From Bacillota bacterium (GTDB lineage Bacteria; Bacillota; Sulfobacillia; DUSP01; JBFMCS01): DNA of 42,666 nucleotides. Each line of letters starts with the position of its first letter. Within the stretch, counting starts at the first letter, position 1. A program made the position numbers and the translations under genes. Positions 11,531-20,956 of the stretch are shown here, one piece after another. The DNA lies in contig JBFMCS010000015.1 of NCBI GenBank assembly GCA_040754315.1, forward strand, positions 1,823-44,488, given 5' to 3'. The notes under the pieces are model-generated. The model had not been told where the DNA came from. It was given only the letters and a program-made list of their open reading frames with translations, and ran no database searches.

Positions 11531-13624
11531 ATGAAAAGCTATAGTCCCGGTTCTTTGAGAAATATTGGCCTTATCGCTCACGGAGGGGCTGGGAAGACCT
11601 CGGTGGCCGAGGCCATGCTCTTTACTAGCGGCATGACGGATCGCCTGGGCAAGTCCGATGACGGGAACACCGTCATGGACCACGATCCGGAAGAGATAAA
11701 GCGGAAGATGAGCATTTCCCTGAGCATAGCGCCCTGCCACTGGAAGGATACCAAGATAAACATCGTGGATACCCCAGGTTACTTCGACTTCGTAGGCGAT
11801 GTTCGTGCGGGTCTCAGAGTGGTCGACGGAGCCATTGTGGTGGTGGATGCGGTTGCAGGGGTTGAGGTGGGTACGGAACTCTTCTGGGAGTTTGCTGATG
11901 AGTACAGACTCCCTCGCATGATATATGTGAACAAGATAGATAGGGAGAACGCCAGCTTCTCAAACACCCTGGATTCTTTGAGGCAGGCCTTCGGCAACAG
12001 CGTGGTTCCTATGCAGATGCCCATAGGCCACGAGGCCTCCTTCAAGGGCGTAGTAGATCTGGTGTCAATGAAGGCCATGCTAGACAAGGGTGACGGTAAG
12101 GTGCTTGTAGAGGATATTCCCGCGGACCTGGCGGAGCAGGCGAAATCCTTGAGAGAGCCCCTGCTGGAGGCCGCCGCCGAGAGTGATGACGAGCTCATTG
12201 AGAAGTACCTGGAGGGGGAGGAACTGTTACCGGAAGAGATAGTACGGGGACTCCTTAAAGGGGTTTCTAAAGGGCAAGTATTCCCTGTCCTGTTGGGCTC
12301 TGCCATCAGAAACCAGGCGACAGCAGCGCTTTTGGATGCGGTGACATCCATTATGCCTTCTCCCGTGGATGCCGAATCCGTCAAAGGGACGGAGCCCAAG
12401 TCCGGGAATGAAGCGACCCGCGCTGTCAATACCGAGGAACCCTTCTCAGCGCTGGTGTTCAAGACCATGGCCGACCCATACGTTGGAAAACTCACGGTCT
12501 TCCGGGTCTATTCAGGGGTTTTGCGTTCGGATTCCCACGCCTACAACGCTTCAAAGGGGCGAACCGAGAGGATCGGGCAGCTCTTCGTGATGAAGGGAAA
12601 GCACCAGGAAGCTGTTGCGCAGGCCATTGCCGGGGATCTTGCAGCCGTTGCCAAGCTCCAGGAAACGGGTACCGGAGATACCCTGTGCGATGAGCACCAC
12701 CCCATTGTCTACCAACCGGTCTCCTTCCCAGCACCTGTCTATTCAGTGGCCGTTGCCCCCAAAGCCAAGGGGGATGAGGACAAGATAGGTTCTGGGCTAG
12801 CAAGGCTGGCGGAGGAGGACCCCACCTTCAAGGTGGAAAAGAACGCGGAAACCCTTCAAACCCTCATATCTGGTATGGGGGACTTGCACCTGGATGTTAT
12901 CACCGACCGCCTAAAGAGGAAGTTCGGGGTGGATGTCGTGCTAGAGCAGCCCAAGGTGCCGTACCGCGAAACCATCAGGGGCACTGCAAGGGTTGAAGGC
13001 AAGCACAAGAAGCAAACGGGTGGAAGGGGCCAGTACGGTCACGTATTCATCGACATGGAGCCCCTGGGGCCTGAAGCTGAAACGGACTTCGAGTTCGTGG
13101 ACAAGATATTCGGTGGGGCGGTTCCCAGGCAGTACATACCCGCTGTGGAGAAGGGTGTCCGGGAAACCATGCAGGAGGGCGTCATTGCCGGGTATCCAGT
13201 GAGCGGTGTCCGGGTGACCCTGGTGGACGGTTCGTACCACACGGTGGATTCTTCGGAAATGGCATTTAAGATCGCTTCATCCATGGCCTTTAAGAAGGGG
13301 TTCGCCGAGGCAAGCCCAGCACTCTTGGAACCCATAATGAAGGTGGAGGTAACGGTGCCGGACAATTTCATGGGTGATGTTATGGGAGACCTGAACAAGA
13401 AGAGGGGCAAGATCCTTGGCATGGAGCCCAGGGGTACGGTCCAGGTCATCAGGGCAATGGCTCCCTTGTCTGAGATGTTCAAGTACTCCATAGACCTGAG
13501 ATCCATTACCCAGGGCCGGGGGCTCTACACAATGGAGTTCTCTCACTACGAGGAGGTTCCCTCACACCTGGCCCAGGAGATCATAGCGCAGGCTAAGAAG
13601 GACAAGGAAGCCGAGGGGAAGTGA
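11531..13624 (+). CDS. EF-G-like translational GTPase (EF-G2-type paralogue)
   Basis: A 697-residue protein with all five EF-G domains in order: GTPase (about 1-270), beta-barrel (about 300-390), and domains III-V ending in the EF-G-like YSIDLRSITQGRG. The P-loop is AHGGAGKTS, not AHIDAGKTT. The switch I motif RGITI is replaced by RKMSISLS. In switch II DTPGH is DTPGY, so the catalytic His is Tyr84. NKID (G4) is intact. These changes mark a paralogue and not the housekeeping fusA, which normally sits with rpsL, rpsG and tuf. Related EF-G-like paralogues in Bacillota have no settled role. The start has GAGGGAGG 8 bases before the ATG. trxB begins 6 bases after the stop. Confidence 0.88.
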   Translation: MKSYSPGSLRNIGLIAHGGAGKTSVAEAMLFTSGMTDRLGKSDDGNTVMDHDPEEIKRKMSISLSIAPCHWKDTKINIVDTPGYFDFVGDVRAGLRVVDGAIVVVDAVAGVEVGTELFWEFADEYRLPRMIYVNKIDRENASFSNTLDSLRQAFGNSVVPMQMPIGHEASFKGVVDLVSMKAMLDKGDGKVLVEDIPADLAEQAKSLREPLLEAAAESDDELIEKYLEGEELLPEEIVRGLLKGVSKGQVFPVLLGSAIRNQATAALLDAVTSIMPSPVDAESVKGTEPKSGNEATRAVNTEEPFSALVFKTMADPYVGKLTVFRVYSGVLRSDSHAYNASKGRTERIGQLFVMKGKHQEAVAQAIAGDLAAVAKLQETGTGDTLCDEHHPIVYQPVSFPAPVYSVAVAPKAKGDEDKIGSGLARLAEEDPTFKVEKNAETLQTLISGMGDLHLDVITDRLKRKFGVDVVLEQPKVPYRETIRGTARVEGKHKKQTGGRGQYGHVFIDMEPLGPEAETDFEFVDKIFGGAVPRQYIPAVEKGVRETMQEGVIAGYPVSGVRVTLVDGSYHTVDSSEMAFKIASSMAFKKGFAEASPALLEPIMKVEVTVPDNFMGDVMGDLNKKRGKILGMEPRGTVQVIRAMAPLSEMFKYSIDLRSITQGRGLYTMEFSHYEEVPSHLAQEIIAQAKKDKEAEGK

Positions 13625-13630
13625 GGTTCC

Positions 13631-14557
13631 TTGGAGGCGGTTAAAACCTACGAATTGACCATCATCGGGGGGGGGCCGGCTGGCCTCACGGCTGCTATAT
13701 ACTCGGGAAGGGCTCTAGTCAACGCAGTACTCCTGGAACGGGGGCTTCCCGGGGGTCAAGCAGCCACCAGCCACATGATAGCTAACTACCCGGGGTTCCC
13801 AGGCGGGATAGGAGGCCCTGAACTAGCCCAGAAGATGGAGGAACACGCCCGGGAGTTCGGAGTGGAAGTACTCATGGCCGAAGTCTCCTCCGTGGCTCAA
13901 GGTGAGGGCTGGTACCTCATAAAGACCTCTGACGGTGTGATAAAGAGCAAGGCACTGTTGGTGGCCACCGGCTCTCGTCAGAAGCGCCTGGGCGTGCCGG
14001 AGGAGGACGAGCTACGCGGTAAGGGTTTATCGTACTGCGCTACATGCGACGGCGCCTTCTTCCAAGACAGGGACGTTGTGGTGGTGGGCGGCGGTGATTC
14101 CGCCGTCGAAGAGGCCGGCTACCTGACTCGCTTCGTCTCCCGGGTGTACCTTGTCCACAGGAGAGACCAGCTGAGGGCAGCCAAGAGCCTGGTGGAGAGG
14201 GCTAGACAGAACCCCAAGATCTACATGGTCCTTGACTCTGTTGTGACCGGCTTGAAGGGTAAGGACCGCCTTGAGGGTGTTGAGGTGACCAATGTGAAGA
14301 CTCACGAGACACGCACTATCGCCGCAAGCGGGATATTCGTGTACGTTGGGCTTGAGCCGAATACGGAGTTTATCAGGGGCGTGGTTGATATGGACCAGCA
14401 AGGGTACATTATCACAACGCAGGACATGGAGACTTCAGCCCCGGGTGTTTTCGCTGCCGGAGATGTACGCTCGAAGTCCCTGCGCCAGGTGGCGACGGCG
14501 GTGGGCGACGGAGCCCTGGCAGCAGTACAGGCAGGGAGGTTCCTGGAAGGGCACTGA
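13631..14557 (+). CDS. trxB: Thioredoxin-disulfide reductase
   Basis: A 308-residue flavoprotein. The FAD motif IIGGGPAGLTAAIYSGRA is near the N-terminus, the redox-active disulfide is CATC in YCATCDGAFF, the NADPH motif is VVVGGGDSAVEEAGYL, and the C-terminal FAD motif is APGVFAAGDVRSKSLRQV. It reduces thioredoxin with NADPH. The only suitable start is the TTG at 13631, just after the EF-G-like gene, giving MEAVKTYELTIIGGG with the usual short lead before the FAD motif. It is probably co-transcribed with that gene and ends at the hairpin terminator at 14575. Confidence 0.93.
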   Translation: MEAVKTYELTIIGGGPAGLTAAIYSGRALVNAVLLERGLPGGQAATSHMIANYPGFPGGIGGPELAQKMEEHAREFGVEVLMAEVSSVAQGEGWYLIKTSDGVIKSKALLVATGSRQKRLGVPEEDELRGKGLSYCATCDGAFFQDRDVVVVGGGDSAVEEAGYLTRFVSRVYLVHRRDQLRAAKSLVERARQNPKIYMVLDSVVTGLKGKDRLEGVEVTNVKTHETRTIAASGIFVYVGLEPNTEFIRGVVDMDQQGYIITTQDMETSAPGVFAAGDVRSKSLRQVATAVGDGALAAVQAGRFLEGH

Positions 14558-14574
14558 AGTCCTCAGGGCAGGTA

Positions 14575-14602
14575 CCGGTGGCGGTGAGCCACCGGCTTTT
14601 TC
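14575..14602 (+). terminator. Rho-independent terminator after trxB
   Basis: An 8-bp stem CCGGTGGC (14575-14582) with GCCACCGG (14588-14595), a GGTGA loop and CTTTTTC after it. Confidence 0.88.
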
Positions 14603-14648
14603 TTGGCAAACGAGAAACATTGAGTTATGATAGTCAAGGAAAGACAAA
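14603..14648 (+). promoter_or_regulatory. Promoter and CtsR operator of the ctsR-clpC operon
   Basis: TTGGCA (14603-14608), 17-base spacer, TATGAT (14626-14631). Directly after the -10 lies a tandem heptad AGTCAAG-GAA-AGACAAA (14632-14648), which matches the CtsR box pattern RGTCAAA-N3-RGTCAAA at 12 of 14 positions. The box position over the start region would block transcription until CtsR is removed by heat or protein stress. Confidence 0.82.
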
Positions 14649-14708
14649 GTCAGGTGACCCCTTGTCTATGGCGAGGGCCACATCGGGACACATATCTGGG
14701 AGGGACTC

Positions 14709-15167
14709 ATGGGCAGCCTTTCTGACGAGATCGAAGAATATCTCAAGAACATGGTCAGGTCCAGCAACGGGATACTTGTGGTCCAGCGGAACTCGCTCGC
14801 CAAGCGATTCCGCTGCGTTCCCTCACAAATCAGCTATGTCCTGGATACCAGATTCGTGATGGAGCGGGGCTACCTCATTGAGAGCCGGAGGGGAGGGGGC
14901 GGTTACGTCCGCATTGTGAGGCTGAACCTTGGTTCAGCCACCGCTTTACTGGACCTGGTGGGGCAGGTACAAGGCCCGGGCATTTCCGAGGAGGTGGCCA
15001 CCCACATACTGGCACGCCTCCAGGAAGAGCGCTTCATCACTCCTCGCGAGGCTGACCTGTTGAGGGCGAATATGAGTAGGAGCGTGCTGGGAAATTCCCA
15101 AGAAGCTGATCATGTCCGCAAGAGATTGCTGACATCTGTAGTGCAAACCCTGGTGAGGTGGGTGTGA
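14709..15167 (+). CDS. ctsR: Transcriptional repressor CtsR of class III heat-shock genes
   Basis: A 152-residue protein of normal CtsR length. The winged helix-turn-helix half covers LAKRFRCVPSQISYVLDTRF, and the glycine-rich wing is ESRRGGGGYVRI, the heat-sensing loop in Bacillus CtsR. The C-terminal dimer domain has ITPREADLLRANM. It should repress the operon from the box at 14632-14648. The ATG at 14709 follows GGGAGGGACTC. mcsA starts 14 bases after the stop, the classic arrangement. Confidence 0.95.
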   Translation: MGSLSDEIEEYLKNMVRSSNGILVVQRNSLAKRFRCVPSQISYVLDTRFVMERGYLIESRRGGGGYVRIVRLNLGSATALLDLVGQVQGPGISEEVATHILARLQEERFITPREADLLRANMSRSVLGNSQEADHVRKRLLTSVVQTLVRWV

Positions 15168-15181
15168 GGAGGTGAAAGCGA

Positions 15182-15712
15182 GTGTTGTGTGACGAGTGTA
15201 AGCAGAAGCCTGCTACAGTCCATTTCGCGAAGATAGTTGACGGTAACAAGGAGGAGACTCACCTTTGCGAGGCCTGTGCCCAAGCGAAGAGCCAGGTTGG
15301 GTTCGTGGTGGAACCTTGCTTTTCCATAAACCAGCTCCTGGCGGGCCTCGTTTACCACGATACACCCGCGCCTAGGACACGGCGAGAGGAAAAGGAGGGT
15401 CCCTGCCCGAATTGCGGGCTTACCTACGGCGAGTTCGCCCGGCTGGGAAGGCTTGGGTGTGATGTGTGCTACACTCACTTTGATGCAAGGCTCGAGCCCC
15501 TTATCAAGAGGATACACGCTGCGGGGACCCATACCGGAAAGGTCCCCAGGAAGGCCAGTACTGGTGTCCTGCTGCGGCGGGAGATGGACAGACTCAGGGA
15601 AGAACTCACCACGGCTGTCTCCAGGGAGGAGTATGAGAAGGCAGCATCCATCAGGGACAGGCTGAAGGAGCTCGAAGGCCGCAGGGAAGATCGGGGAGAT
15701 GGAGACGAATGA
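15182..15712 (+). CDS. mcsA: McsA, activator of the protein-arginine kinase McsB
   Basis: A 176-residue protein starting at GTG, with GAGGAGGTGAAAGC before it. Zinc-binding CxxC pairs occur at residues 3-6 (CDEC) and 29-32 (CEAC) and again in CPNCGLTYGEFARLGRLGC and CDVCY. The last ~35 residues are a UVR domain (LREELTTAVSREEYEKAASI), which contacts ClpC-type partners. McsA binds McsB and stimulates its kinase activity. The stop overlaps the McsB start by 4 bases, implying translational coupling. Confidence 0.94.
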   Translation: MLCDECKQKPATVHFAKIVDGNKEETHLCEACAQAKSQVGFVVEPCFSINQLLAGLVYHDTPAPRTRREEKEGPCPNCGLTYGEFARLGRLGCDVCYTHFDARLEPLIKRIHAAGTHTGKVPRKASTGVLLRREMDRLREELTTAVSREEYEKAASIRDRLKELEGRREDRGDGDE

Positions 15713-16752
15713 ACAACATCTTCACTAAGGCACTATCCCGCTGGATGGAGGGGGATGGCCCTCACGCCGATACAGTGATATCCAGCCGAGTACGACTGGC
15801 CAGGAACCTGGCGGGAAGGGCGTTTCCCCATAGAAGCAGTCCTGAACAGGCCTCTGAGGTAATTGGTGAGGTCGCCCGGGCCATCGAGAGCATCAATAAA
15901 GAGGGCGGCAATCTCGAGGTCTTCAGGCTAGGGGAATTGGGGTCTCTGGAACGGCAGGTCCTCGTTGAGAAGCACCTTATCAGCCCCCAGCATGCCCAGA
16001 ACCCCCTGGGGGCTGTGGTAATATGCCCGGACGAAGAAGTGAGCATAATGGTGAACGAGGAAGATCACCTGAGAATACAGTGCCTGTTGCCAGGCTTGCA
16101 GCTTGAGGAAGCCTGGGCTATGGCAACCCGGCTCGATGATTCCCTGGAGAACACACTGACCTATGCCTTCGGTGAGCGGCGCGGCTACATTACCGCCTGC
16201 CCCACCAATGTGGGCACTGCATTGAGGGCATCGGTGATGACTCACCTGCCAGCTTTGGTCTTAACCAACAGGATAGGCGGGGTCATCCCAGCCATAAGCC
16301 AGCTGGGATTGGTAGTAAGGGGTCTTTACGGAGAGGGGACCGAGGCCGCCGGGAACATATTCCAGGTATCGAACCAGGTTACCCTTGGCAAATCCGAGGA
16401 GGAGATCATCAGTAATCTTCACGATATCAGCGAGCAGATAATCGAGCAGGAAAAGGCCGCTCGAACCAGCCTCATGGAGAGCAGGGTGGCCTTGGAGGAC
16501 AGGGTTTGGAGGTCCTATGGGATCCTGGCCAATGCCAGGTCCATTACCTCCGAGGAGGCCATCCGGCTCTGGTCCAATGTGCGGCTTGGGGCTGACTTGG
16601 GTCTCCTCCAGATAGACAGGTCGAACCTTAACGAGCTAATAGTGCTTAGCCGCCCGGCCTTTGTATCACGCCTCGCAGGGCGGGAGCTTGCTCCCGCCGA
16701 GAGAGACGAGGTCCGTGCCGCGAACATCAGAGAGAGACTCGGCGGGCAATGA
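15709..16752 (+). CDS. mcsB: Protein-arginine kinase McsB
   Basis: A 347-residue phosphagen-kinase-fold enzyme. ATP-binding arginines are in [11 protein letters not shown] (residues 24-33), the loop NEEDHLRIQ is at 116-124, and the signature [13 protein letters not shown] contains Cys164. McsB phosphorylates arginine on misfolded proteins and on CtsR, marking them for ClpCP. It lies between mcsA and clpC, the standard order. Confidence 0.95.
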   Translation: MNNIFTKALSRWMEGDGPHADTVISSRVRLARNLAGRAFPHRSSPEQASEVIGEVARAIESINKEGGNLEVFRLGELGSLERQVLVEKHLISPQHAQNPLGAVVICPDEEVSIMVNEEDHLRIQCLLPGLQLEEAWAMATRLDDSLENTLTYAFGERRGYITACPTNVGTALRASVMTHLPALVLTNRIGGVIPAISQLGLVVRGLYGEGTEAAGNIFQVSNQVTLGKSEEEIISNLHDISEQIIEQEKAARTSLMESRVALEDRVWRSYGILANARSITSEEAIRLWSNVRLGADLGLLQIDRSNLNELIVLSRPAFVSRLAGRELAPAERDEVRAANIRERLGGQ

Positions 16753-16774
16753 AGAACGGAGGTATCAAGCAAGC

Positions 16775-19222
16775 ATGTTTGGGAGATTTACGGAGCGGGC
16801 CCATCGTGTGATACTCCTGGCTCAAGAGGAAGCCAGGCAATCGGGCCATGACTTCATAGGTACCGAACACCTTCTCCTGGGGCTCATTCGAGAAGGGGGA
16901 GGCATTGCAGCCCGGGCCCTGGAGAGCCTGGGAATCAGCCTGGAGACGGTAAGGTCAGAGGTGAAGAAACTCATAGGGCATGGACAACCCTCTGCCTCGG
17001 CAGAGATTAGTTTCACCCCCAGAGCCAAGAAGGTGGTCCTGGAGCTGGCATCCGAAGAGGCTCGCTTGCTCGGTCACAACTATGTTGGCACCGAGCACAT
17101 TCTCCTTGGATTGATAAGGGAGGATGAGGGTGTGGCCGCGAGGGTCCTCACATCTCTCGGGGCGGACTTGGAGAAGGTCAGGGCCGAGGTGGGCCAGCTC
17201 CTTCCCACGCAGGGGCAGGCGGCTAGCCCTGGGAGGGCGAAGGCACGCCAGACCAGTCCCACTCCAAACCTGGACACCTATGGACGCGACCTGACGAGAC
17301 TCGCCAGGGAGGGGGAGCTGGATCCTGTCATTGGCAGGGAGAAGGAGATCGAACGCGTCGTGCAGATCCTCTCTAGGCGCACTAAGAACAACCCAGTCCT
17401 CATTGGAGAGCCAGGAGTGGGCAAGACAGCCATAGTGGAGGGCTTAGCCCAGATGGTGGTGGACGGCAAGGTCCCCGAGCTCTTGGCGGGCAAGCGGGTG
17501 GTGACCCTTGACCTGGCGGCTTTGGTGGCTGGCTCTAAGTACCGCGGGGAGTTCGAGGAGAGACTCAAGAAGGTAATGGACGAGATCCGCAACACCAAGA
17601 ATATAGTCCTTTTCATTGACGAGATGCACAACATTGTGGGGGCCGGTGCCGCTGAGGGAGCCATAGACGCATCGAGCATCCTCAAGCCTGCTCTGGCCCG
17701 GGGTGAACTCCAGTGCGTCGGCGCGACCACCCTGGATGAGTATCGCAAGCACGTTGAGAAGGATGCCGCTCTGGAGAGGCGCTTCCAGCCGATAATGGTA
17801 GAAGAACCCTCGGTCGAGGAAACCACTGAGATCCTCAAGGGTCTGAGGGACCGCTACGAAGCCCACCACAGGGTGGAAATCACTGATGCGGCCCTGGAAA
17901 CTGCCGCAAGGCTGTCGGACCGCTATGTCACGGACCGGTTCCTGCCGGATAAGGCCATCGACCTCGTAGATGAGGCGGCATCCAGGGTAAGGCTTCGGTC
18001 CATGGTGGCGCCTGAAGACATAAAACTTCTCGAGCAGCGCCTGGAAGAAGCCCGCAAGGAAAAAGAGGCTGCCATTCAAGGCCAGGAGTTTGAAAAGGCC
18101 GCCCGCATGAGGGACGAGGAACAGAAGATAAAGGAACAGCTGGAGAGCCTCAAGAAGGACTGGGAGCAGCAAAAGGTGCGTTTACAGTCCACGGTGAATG
18201 ATGAAGACATCGCCGACATAGTCTCATCGTGGACTGGAATTCCCGTCTCCCGGCTAGCGTTGACCGAGGCTGAGCGCCTGTTAAACCTGGAGGCGGAGCT
18301 GCACAAGCGTGTGGTTGCCCAGGATGAAGCCGTGCAATCAGTGGCCAAAGCTATCAGAAGGGCTAGGGCAGGTCTCAAAGACCCTCGACGGCCCATTGGA
18401 TCCTTCATCTTCCTGGGGCCCACCGGTGTCGGGAAGACAGAACTGGCAAGAACGTTGGCTGAGGCTCTCTTCGGTGATGAGGACGCCATGGTGCAGCTTG
18501 ACATGTCCGAGTACATGGAGCGGCACACGGTGTCCCGGCTCGTGGGGGCTCCCCCGGGATACGTAGGCTATGAAGAGGGAGGACAGCTTACCGAGGCGGT
18601 CCGGCGTCGCCCCTACTCGGTGATCCTCTTAGACGAGATAGAGAAGGCTCATCCAGAGGTCTTCAACGTGCTGCTGCAAGTACTGGAAGATGGGAGGCTC
18701 ACGGAGGCAAAGGGGAGAACGGTGGACTTCCGGAACACCGTCATCATCATGACCTCCAATGTGGGGGCTGATCTCATCAGGCGGCAAGCCACCGTCGGCT
18801 TCCGGGCCGACCGAGAGGCCGAGACGGGGTACTCGGAGATGAAGGACACCATTATGGAACAGGTGAAGAAGACCTTCCGCCCTGAGTTTCTCAATAGGAT
18901 AGATGAGTTCATCGTGTTCCATGCCCTGACACAAGAGAATGTTTCGGAGATAGTGGATCTAATGCTTGAGAAAGTGGCAAGAAGGCTCAAAGAGATGGGC
19001 ATTGAACTTGACGTATCCGCGGAAATCAAGTCGTACCTGGTTAAAGAGGGTTTTGACCCGGTATACGGTGCAAGGCCCCTCCGCAGGGCAATCCAGAGGT
19101 TCGTGGAGGACCCCCTGTCCGAAGAGGTTCTCAGGGGAAGAGTCAAGGAAAACGACAGAGTCCTGGTTGCGCTGGACTCCGAAGGCCAGCATCTAGTGTT
19201 CAAGCCGGCGAGCGAAGTGTAG
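16775..19222 (+). CDS. clpC: ATP-dependent Clp protease ATPase subunit ClpC
   Basis: An 815-residue Hsp100. It has two Clp-N repeats ([20 protein letters not shown] and [20 protein letters not shown]), AAA domain 1 with Walker [10 protein letters not shown], a UVR-containing middle domain ([20 protein letters not shown]), AAA domain 2 with GPTGVGKTE, and the C-terminal D2-small domain. It unfolds substrates, including arginine-phosphorylated ones, for ClpP. The ATG at 16775 is chosen for its canonical N-terminus; ACGGAGG lies 13 bases upstream. It closes the CtsR operon proper, with disA following. Confidence 0.96.
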   Translation: MFGRFTERAHRVILLAQEEARQSGHDFIGTEHLLLGLIREGGGIAARALESLGISLETVRSEVKKLIGHGQPSASAEISFTPRAKKVVLELASEEARLLGHNYVGTEHILLGLIREDEGVAARVLTSLGADLEKVRAEVGQLLPTQGQAASPGRAKARQTSPTPNLDTYGRDLTRLAREGELDPVIGREKEIERVVQILSRRTKNNPVLIGEPGVGKTAIVEGLAQMVVDGKVPELLAGKRVVTLDLAALVAGSKYRGEFEERLKKVMDEIRNTKNIVLFIDEMHNIVGAGAAEGAIDASSILKPALARGELQCVGATTLDEYRKHVEKDAALERRFQPIMVEEPSVEETTEILKGLRDRYEAHHRVEITDAALETAARLSDRYVTDRFLPDKAIDLVDEAASRVRLRSMVAPEDIKLLEQRLEEARKEKEAAIQGQEFEKAARMRDEEQKIKEQLESLKKDWEQQKVRLQSTVNDEDIADIVSSWTGIPVSRLALTEAERLLNLEAELHKRVVAQDEAVQSVAKAIRRARAGLKDPRRPIGSFIFLGPTGVGKTELARTLAEALFGDEDAMVQLDMSEYMERHTVSRLVGAPPGYVGYEEGGQLTEAVRRRPYSVILLDEIEKAHPEVFNVLLQVLEDGRLTEAKGRTVDFRNTVIIMTSNVGADLIRRQATVGFRADREAETGYSEMKDTIMEQVKKTFRPEFLNRIDEFIVFHALTQENVSEIVDLMLEKVARRLKEMGIELDVSAEIKSYLVKEGFDPVYGARPLRRAIQRFVEDPLSEEVLRGRVKENDRVLVALDSEGQHLVFKPASEV

Positions 19223-19257
19223 CCTTGCTCCCAGATACCCAAAGGAGGCAGAGGCCC

Positions 19258-20310
19258 TTGGCGGACCCTGAACTCCTGGAGGCCATCAAGAAGGTAGCAC
19301 CGGGTACTCCCTTGCGTGAGGCCCTGGATAACATCATACGTGCCCGTACAGGTGCCCTGCTAGTGCTAGGGGACGGGCCCAAGATCATGGATCTCGTGGA
19401 TGGGGGGGTTCGGCTTGACGCCGAATTCACCCCATCCCTTCTGTATGAGGTGGCCAAGATGGATGGTGCCATAATTCTCGACAGGAATGTTGAACGGGTG
19501 GTCTACGCCAACGCCAGCCTCTGGCCAAGAAAGGAGATCCCCTCCCAAGAAAGGGGCATCCGGCACAGGACAGGTGAGAGAGTGGCCATTCAGACGGGAG
19601 AGGTTGTCGTCGCCATTTCACAGCGGAGGAACGTTGTAACCCTGTACAAGGGCCAGTGCCGGTACGTGTTAAGGGATATAGAGTTCATCCTAGCCAAGGC
19701 CAACCAGGCACTGCAGACCCTCTCCCACTATCGCTCGGCGGTGGACAAGGTTATTCGAGACCTTGATCATGCGGAGATGGAGTCTTCTGTATGCCTGGGG
19801 GATGTGGCATCAGTGCTCCGGAGGCTGGAGATGCTCTGGAGGATAGTGGAAGACATTGAAAGGTATGTGGTGGAGCTGGGCTCCGAGGGCCACCTCGTCA
19901 AGATGCAGGTGGACGAAATGGTGGGGGACTTGTGGACGGAGCACAGCATGATCATCCGGGACTACACGCTTAGCGACGCAAGCCCTGAGGAAACCATACG
20001 CGAATACAGGTCACATGCAGAAGATGTGCCCCAGGCAAGCCACATCACAGAGTCACTTGGATACAGCATCCGTGCGGACTACCTCAGCCTTCCGGTCTCT
20101 CCCAAGGGTCACCGCGCCCTCAGGAGGGTGCCCAGGCTGCCAGGCTATGCCCGGGAGAACCTCGTCAGGGCATACGGGAATCTCCTGAACATTATGAAGG
20201 CTACCCCACAGGAACTAGACAGGGTGGACGGGATCGGTGAGGCCAGGGCAAAGGCCATAAGCCAAGGGCTGTCACGTTTTCGCCGGGAGGCGGGTCCCTC
20301 CGCCAACTAG
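19258..20310 (+). CDS. disA: DNA integrity scanning protein DisA, diadenylate cyclase
   Basis: A 350-residue protein. The N-terminal DAC domain has MDGAIIL (DGA at 69-71) and the ATP-binding RHRTGER (102-108), which make c-di-AMP from two ATP. A long helical spine follows, and a C-terminal helix-hairpin-helix (LDRVDGIGEARAKAISQGL) binds branched DNA. The TTG at 19258 is preferred because AAAGGAGG (19241-19248) is 9 bases upstream; an in-frame TTG at 19225 has no such site. In many relatives radA lies between clpC and disA; here it does not. The gene converges on the minus-strand gene at 20307-20702, with the stops overlapping by 4 bases. Confidence 0.95.
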   Translation: MADPELLEAIKKVAPGTPLREALDNIIRARTGALLVLGDGPKIMDLVDGGVRLDAEFTPSLLYEVAKMDGAIILDRNVERVVYANASLWPRKEIPSQERGIRHRTGERVAIQTGEVVVAISQRRNVVTLYKGQCRYVLRDIEFILAKANQALQTLSHYRSAVDKVIRDLDHAEMESSVCLGDVASVLRRLEMLWRIVEDIERYVVELGSEGHLVKMQVDEMVGDLWTEHSMIIRDYTLSDASPEETIREYRSHAEDVPQASHITESLGYSIRADYLSLPVSPKGHRALRRVPRLPGYARENLVRAYGNLLNIMKATPQELDRVDGIGEARAKAISQGLSRFRREAGPSAN

Positions 20311-20702
20311 GAGAAATTGAAGAACCTGAGAGTGCTCAGCTTCTTGTGTTCCTTCAGGAGGACATCGTACAGGTTTAGGTGGAGGCTGTTACACAGGGCA
20401 GTGAGGTAGAAGAGGTGATTGCCCATCTCGGTCTCGATGATCTCCTTGCAGTGCTCGCAAAGACCGCCTTCCAGGTGGCTATCCATGTGATTCCTGACTT
20501 CCTCTATGGATACATCCATGGGAGCCGACTGGCGGTTTGCTGCTACCCGAATGCACCCACAGGCGGTGACTGCCTTGGAGACTGCCCGGTTGACGCGGGC
20601 ATTAGCCTCCTGAAGCTTCGACATGATATCTATTACGCTTCTGTGCCGGACCAGGTACTCGTCTACAGTGTGCTGGAAGCCATCACAGAGGATATCCTTC
20701 AT
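20307..20702 (-). CDS. Small helical protein with MazG-like C-terminus, function unknown
   Basis: A 131-residue protein; the ATG at 20702 has AAGGAGTG upstream on the minus strand. The N-terminal half is a helix with KLQEANARVNRAVSKAVTACGCI, and three further cysteines occur in the middle and C-terminal part. The C-terminal half (EMGNHLFYLTALCNSLHLNL, then a K/R-rich tail) looks like the second helix pair of MazG-type nucleotide pyrophosphohydrolases. The upstream metal-binding ExxE-type motif is only partly present (HCKEIIETE). It could be a degenerate or regulatory relative. I recognise the general look from clostridial genomes but cannot name it. It lies between disA and tRNA-Ala. Confidence 0.75.
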   Translation of the reverse strand: MKDILCDGFQHTVDEYLVRHRSVIDIMSKLQEANARVNRAVSKAVTACGCIRVAANRQSAPMDVSIEEVRNHMDSHLEGGLCEHCKEIIETEMGNHLFYLTALCNSLHLNLYDVLLKEHKKLSTLRFFNFS

Positions 20703-20816
20703 GGAGCGAGATCACTCCTTGGGACAGGTTTCGCCGGTTTCGTGGGGCCGGCGGCGAAGCGACTCTTCGTTGTGGGTAGAGGCCTTCGTGGTCATTTCAG
20801 CAGTACCAGACAATCT

Positions 20817-20892
20817 TGGTGGACGGGACGGGATTCGAACCCGCGACCTCCGCCGTGCGAAGGCGGCACTCTCCCAACTGAGCTACCCGCCC
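20817..20892 (-). tRNA. tRNA-Ala (anticodon CGC)
   Basis: A 76-base cloverleaf on the minus strand with encoded CCA (complement of 20817-20819). The anticodon loop is TTCGCAC, closed by CCGCC and GGCGG, so the anticodon is CGC (codon GCG). The acceptor stem contains the G3-U70 pair that defines alanine tRNA. The T-arm sequence GGGTTCGAATCCC is intact. Confidence 0.95.
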
Positions 20893-20928
20893 CTCAGTAC
20901 TACTAGCAGCCCTTGATCACGCCTACAT

Positions 20929-20956
20929 TCTATATCATGTGTTCTCGGACAGTCAA
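20929..20956 (-). promoter_or_regulatory. Promoter of tRNA-Ala
   Basis: On the minus strand: TTGACT (complement of 20951-20956), a 16-base spacer and TATAGA (complement of 20929-20934), about 37 bases upstream of the tRNA 5' end. The insertion-sequence remnant begins just beyond it. Confidence 0.65.
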
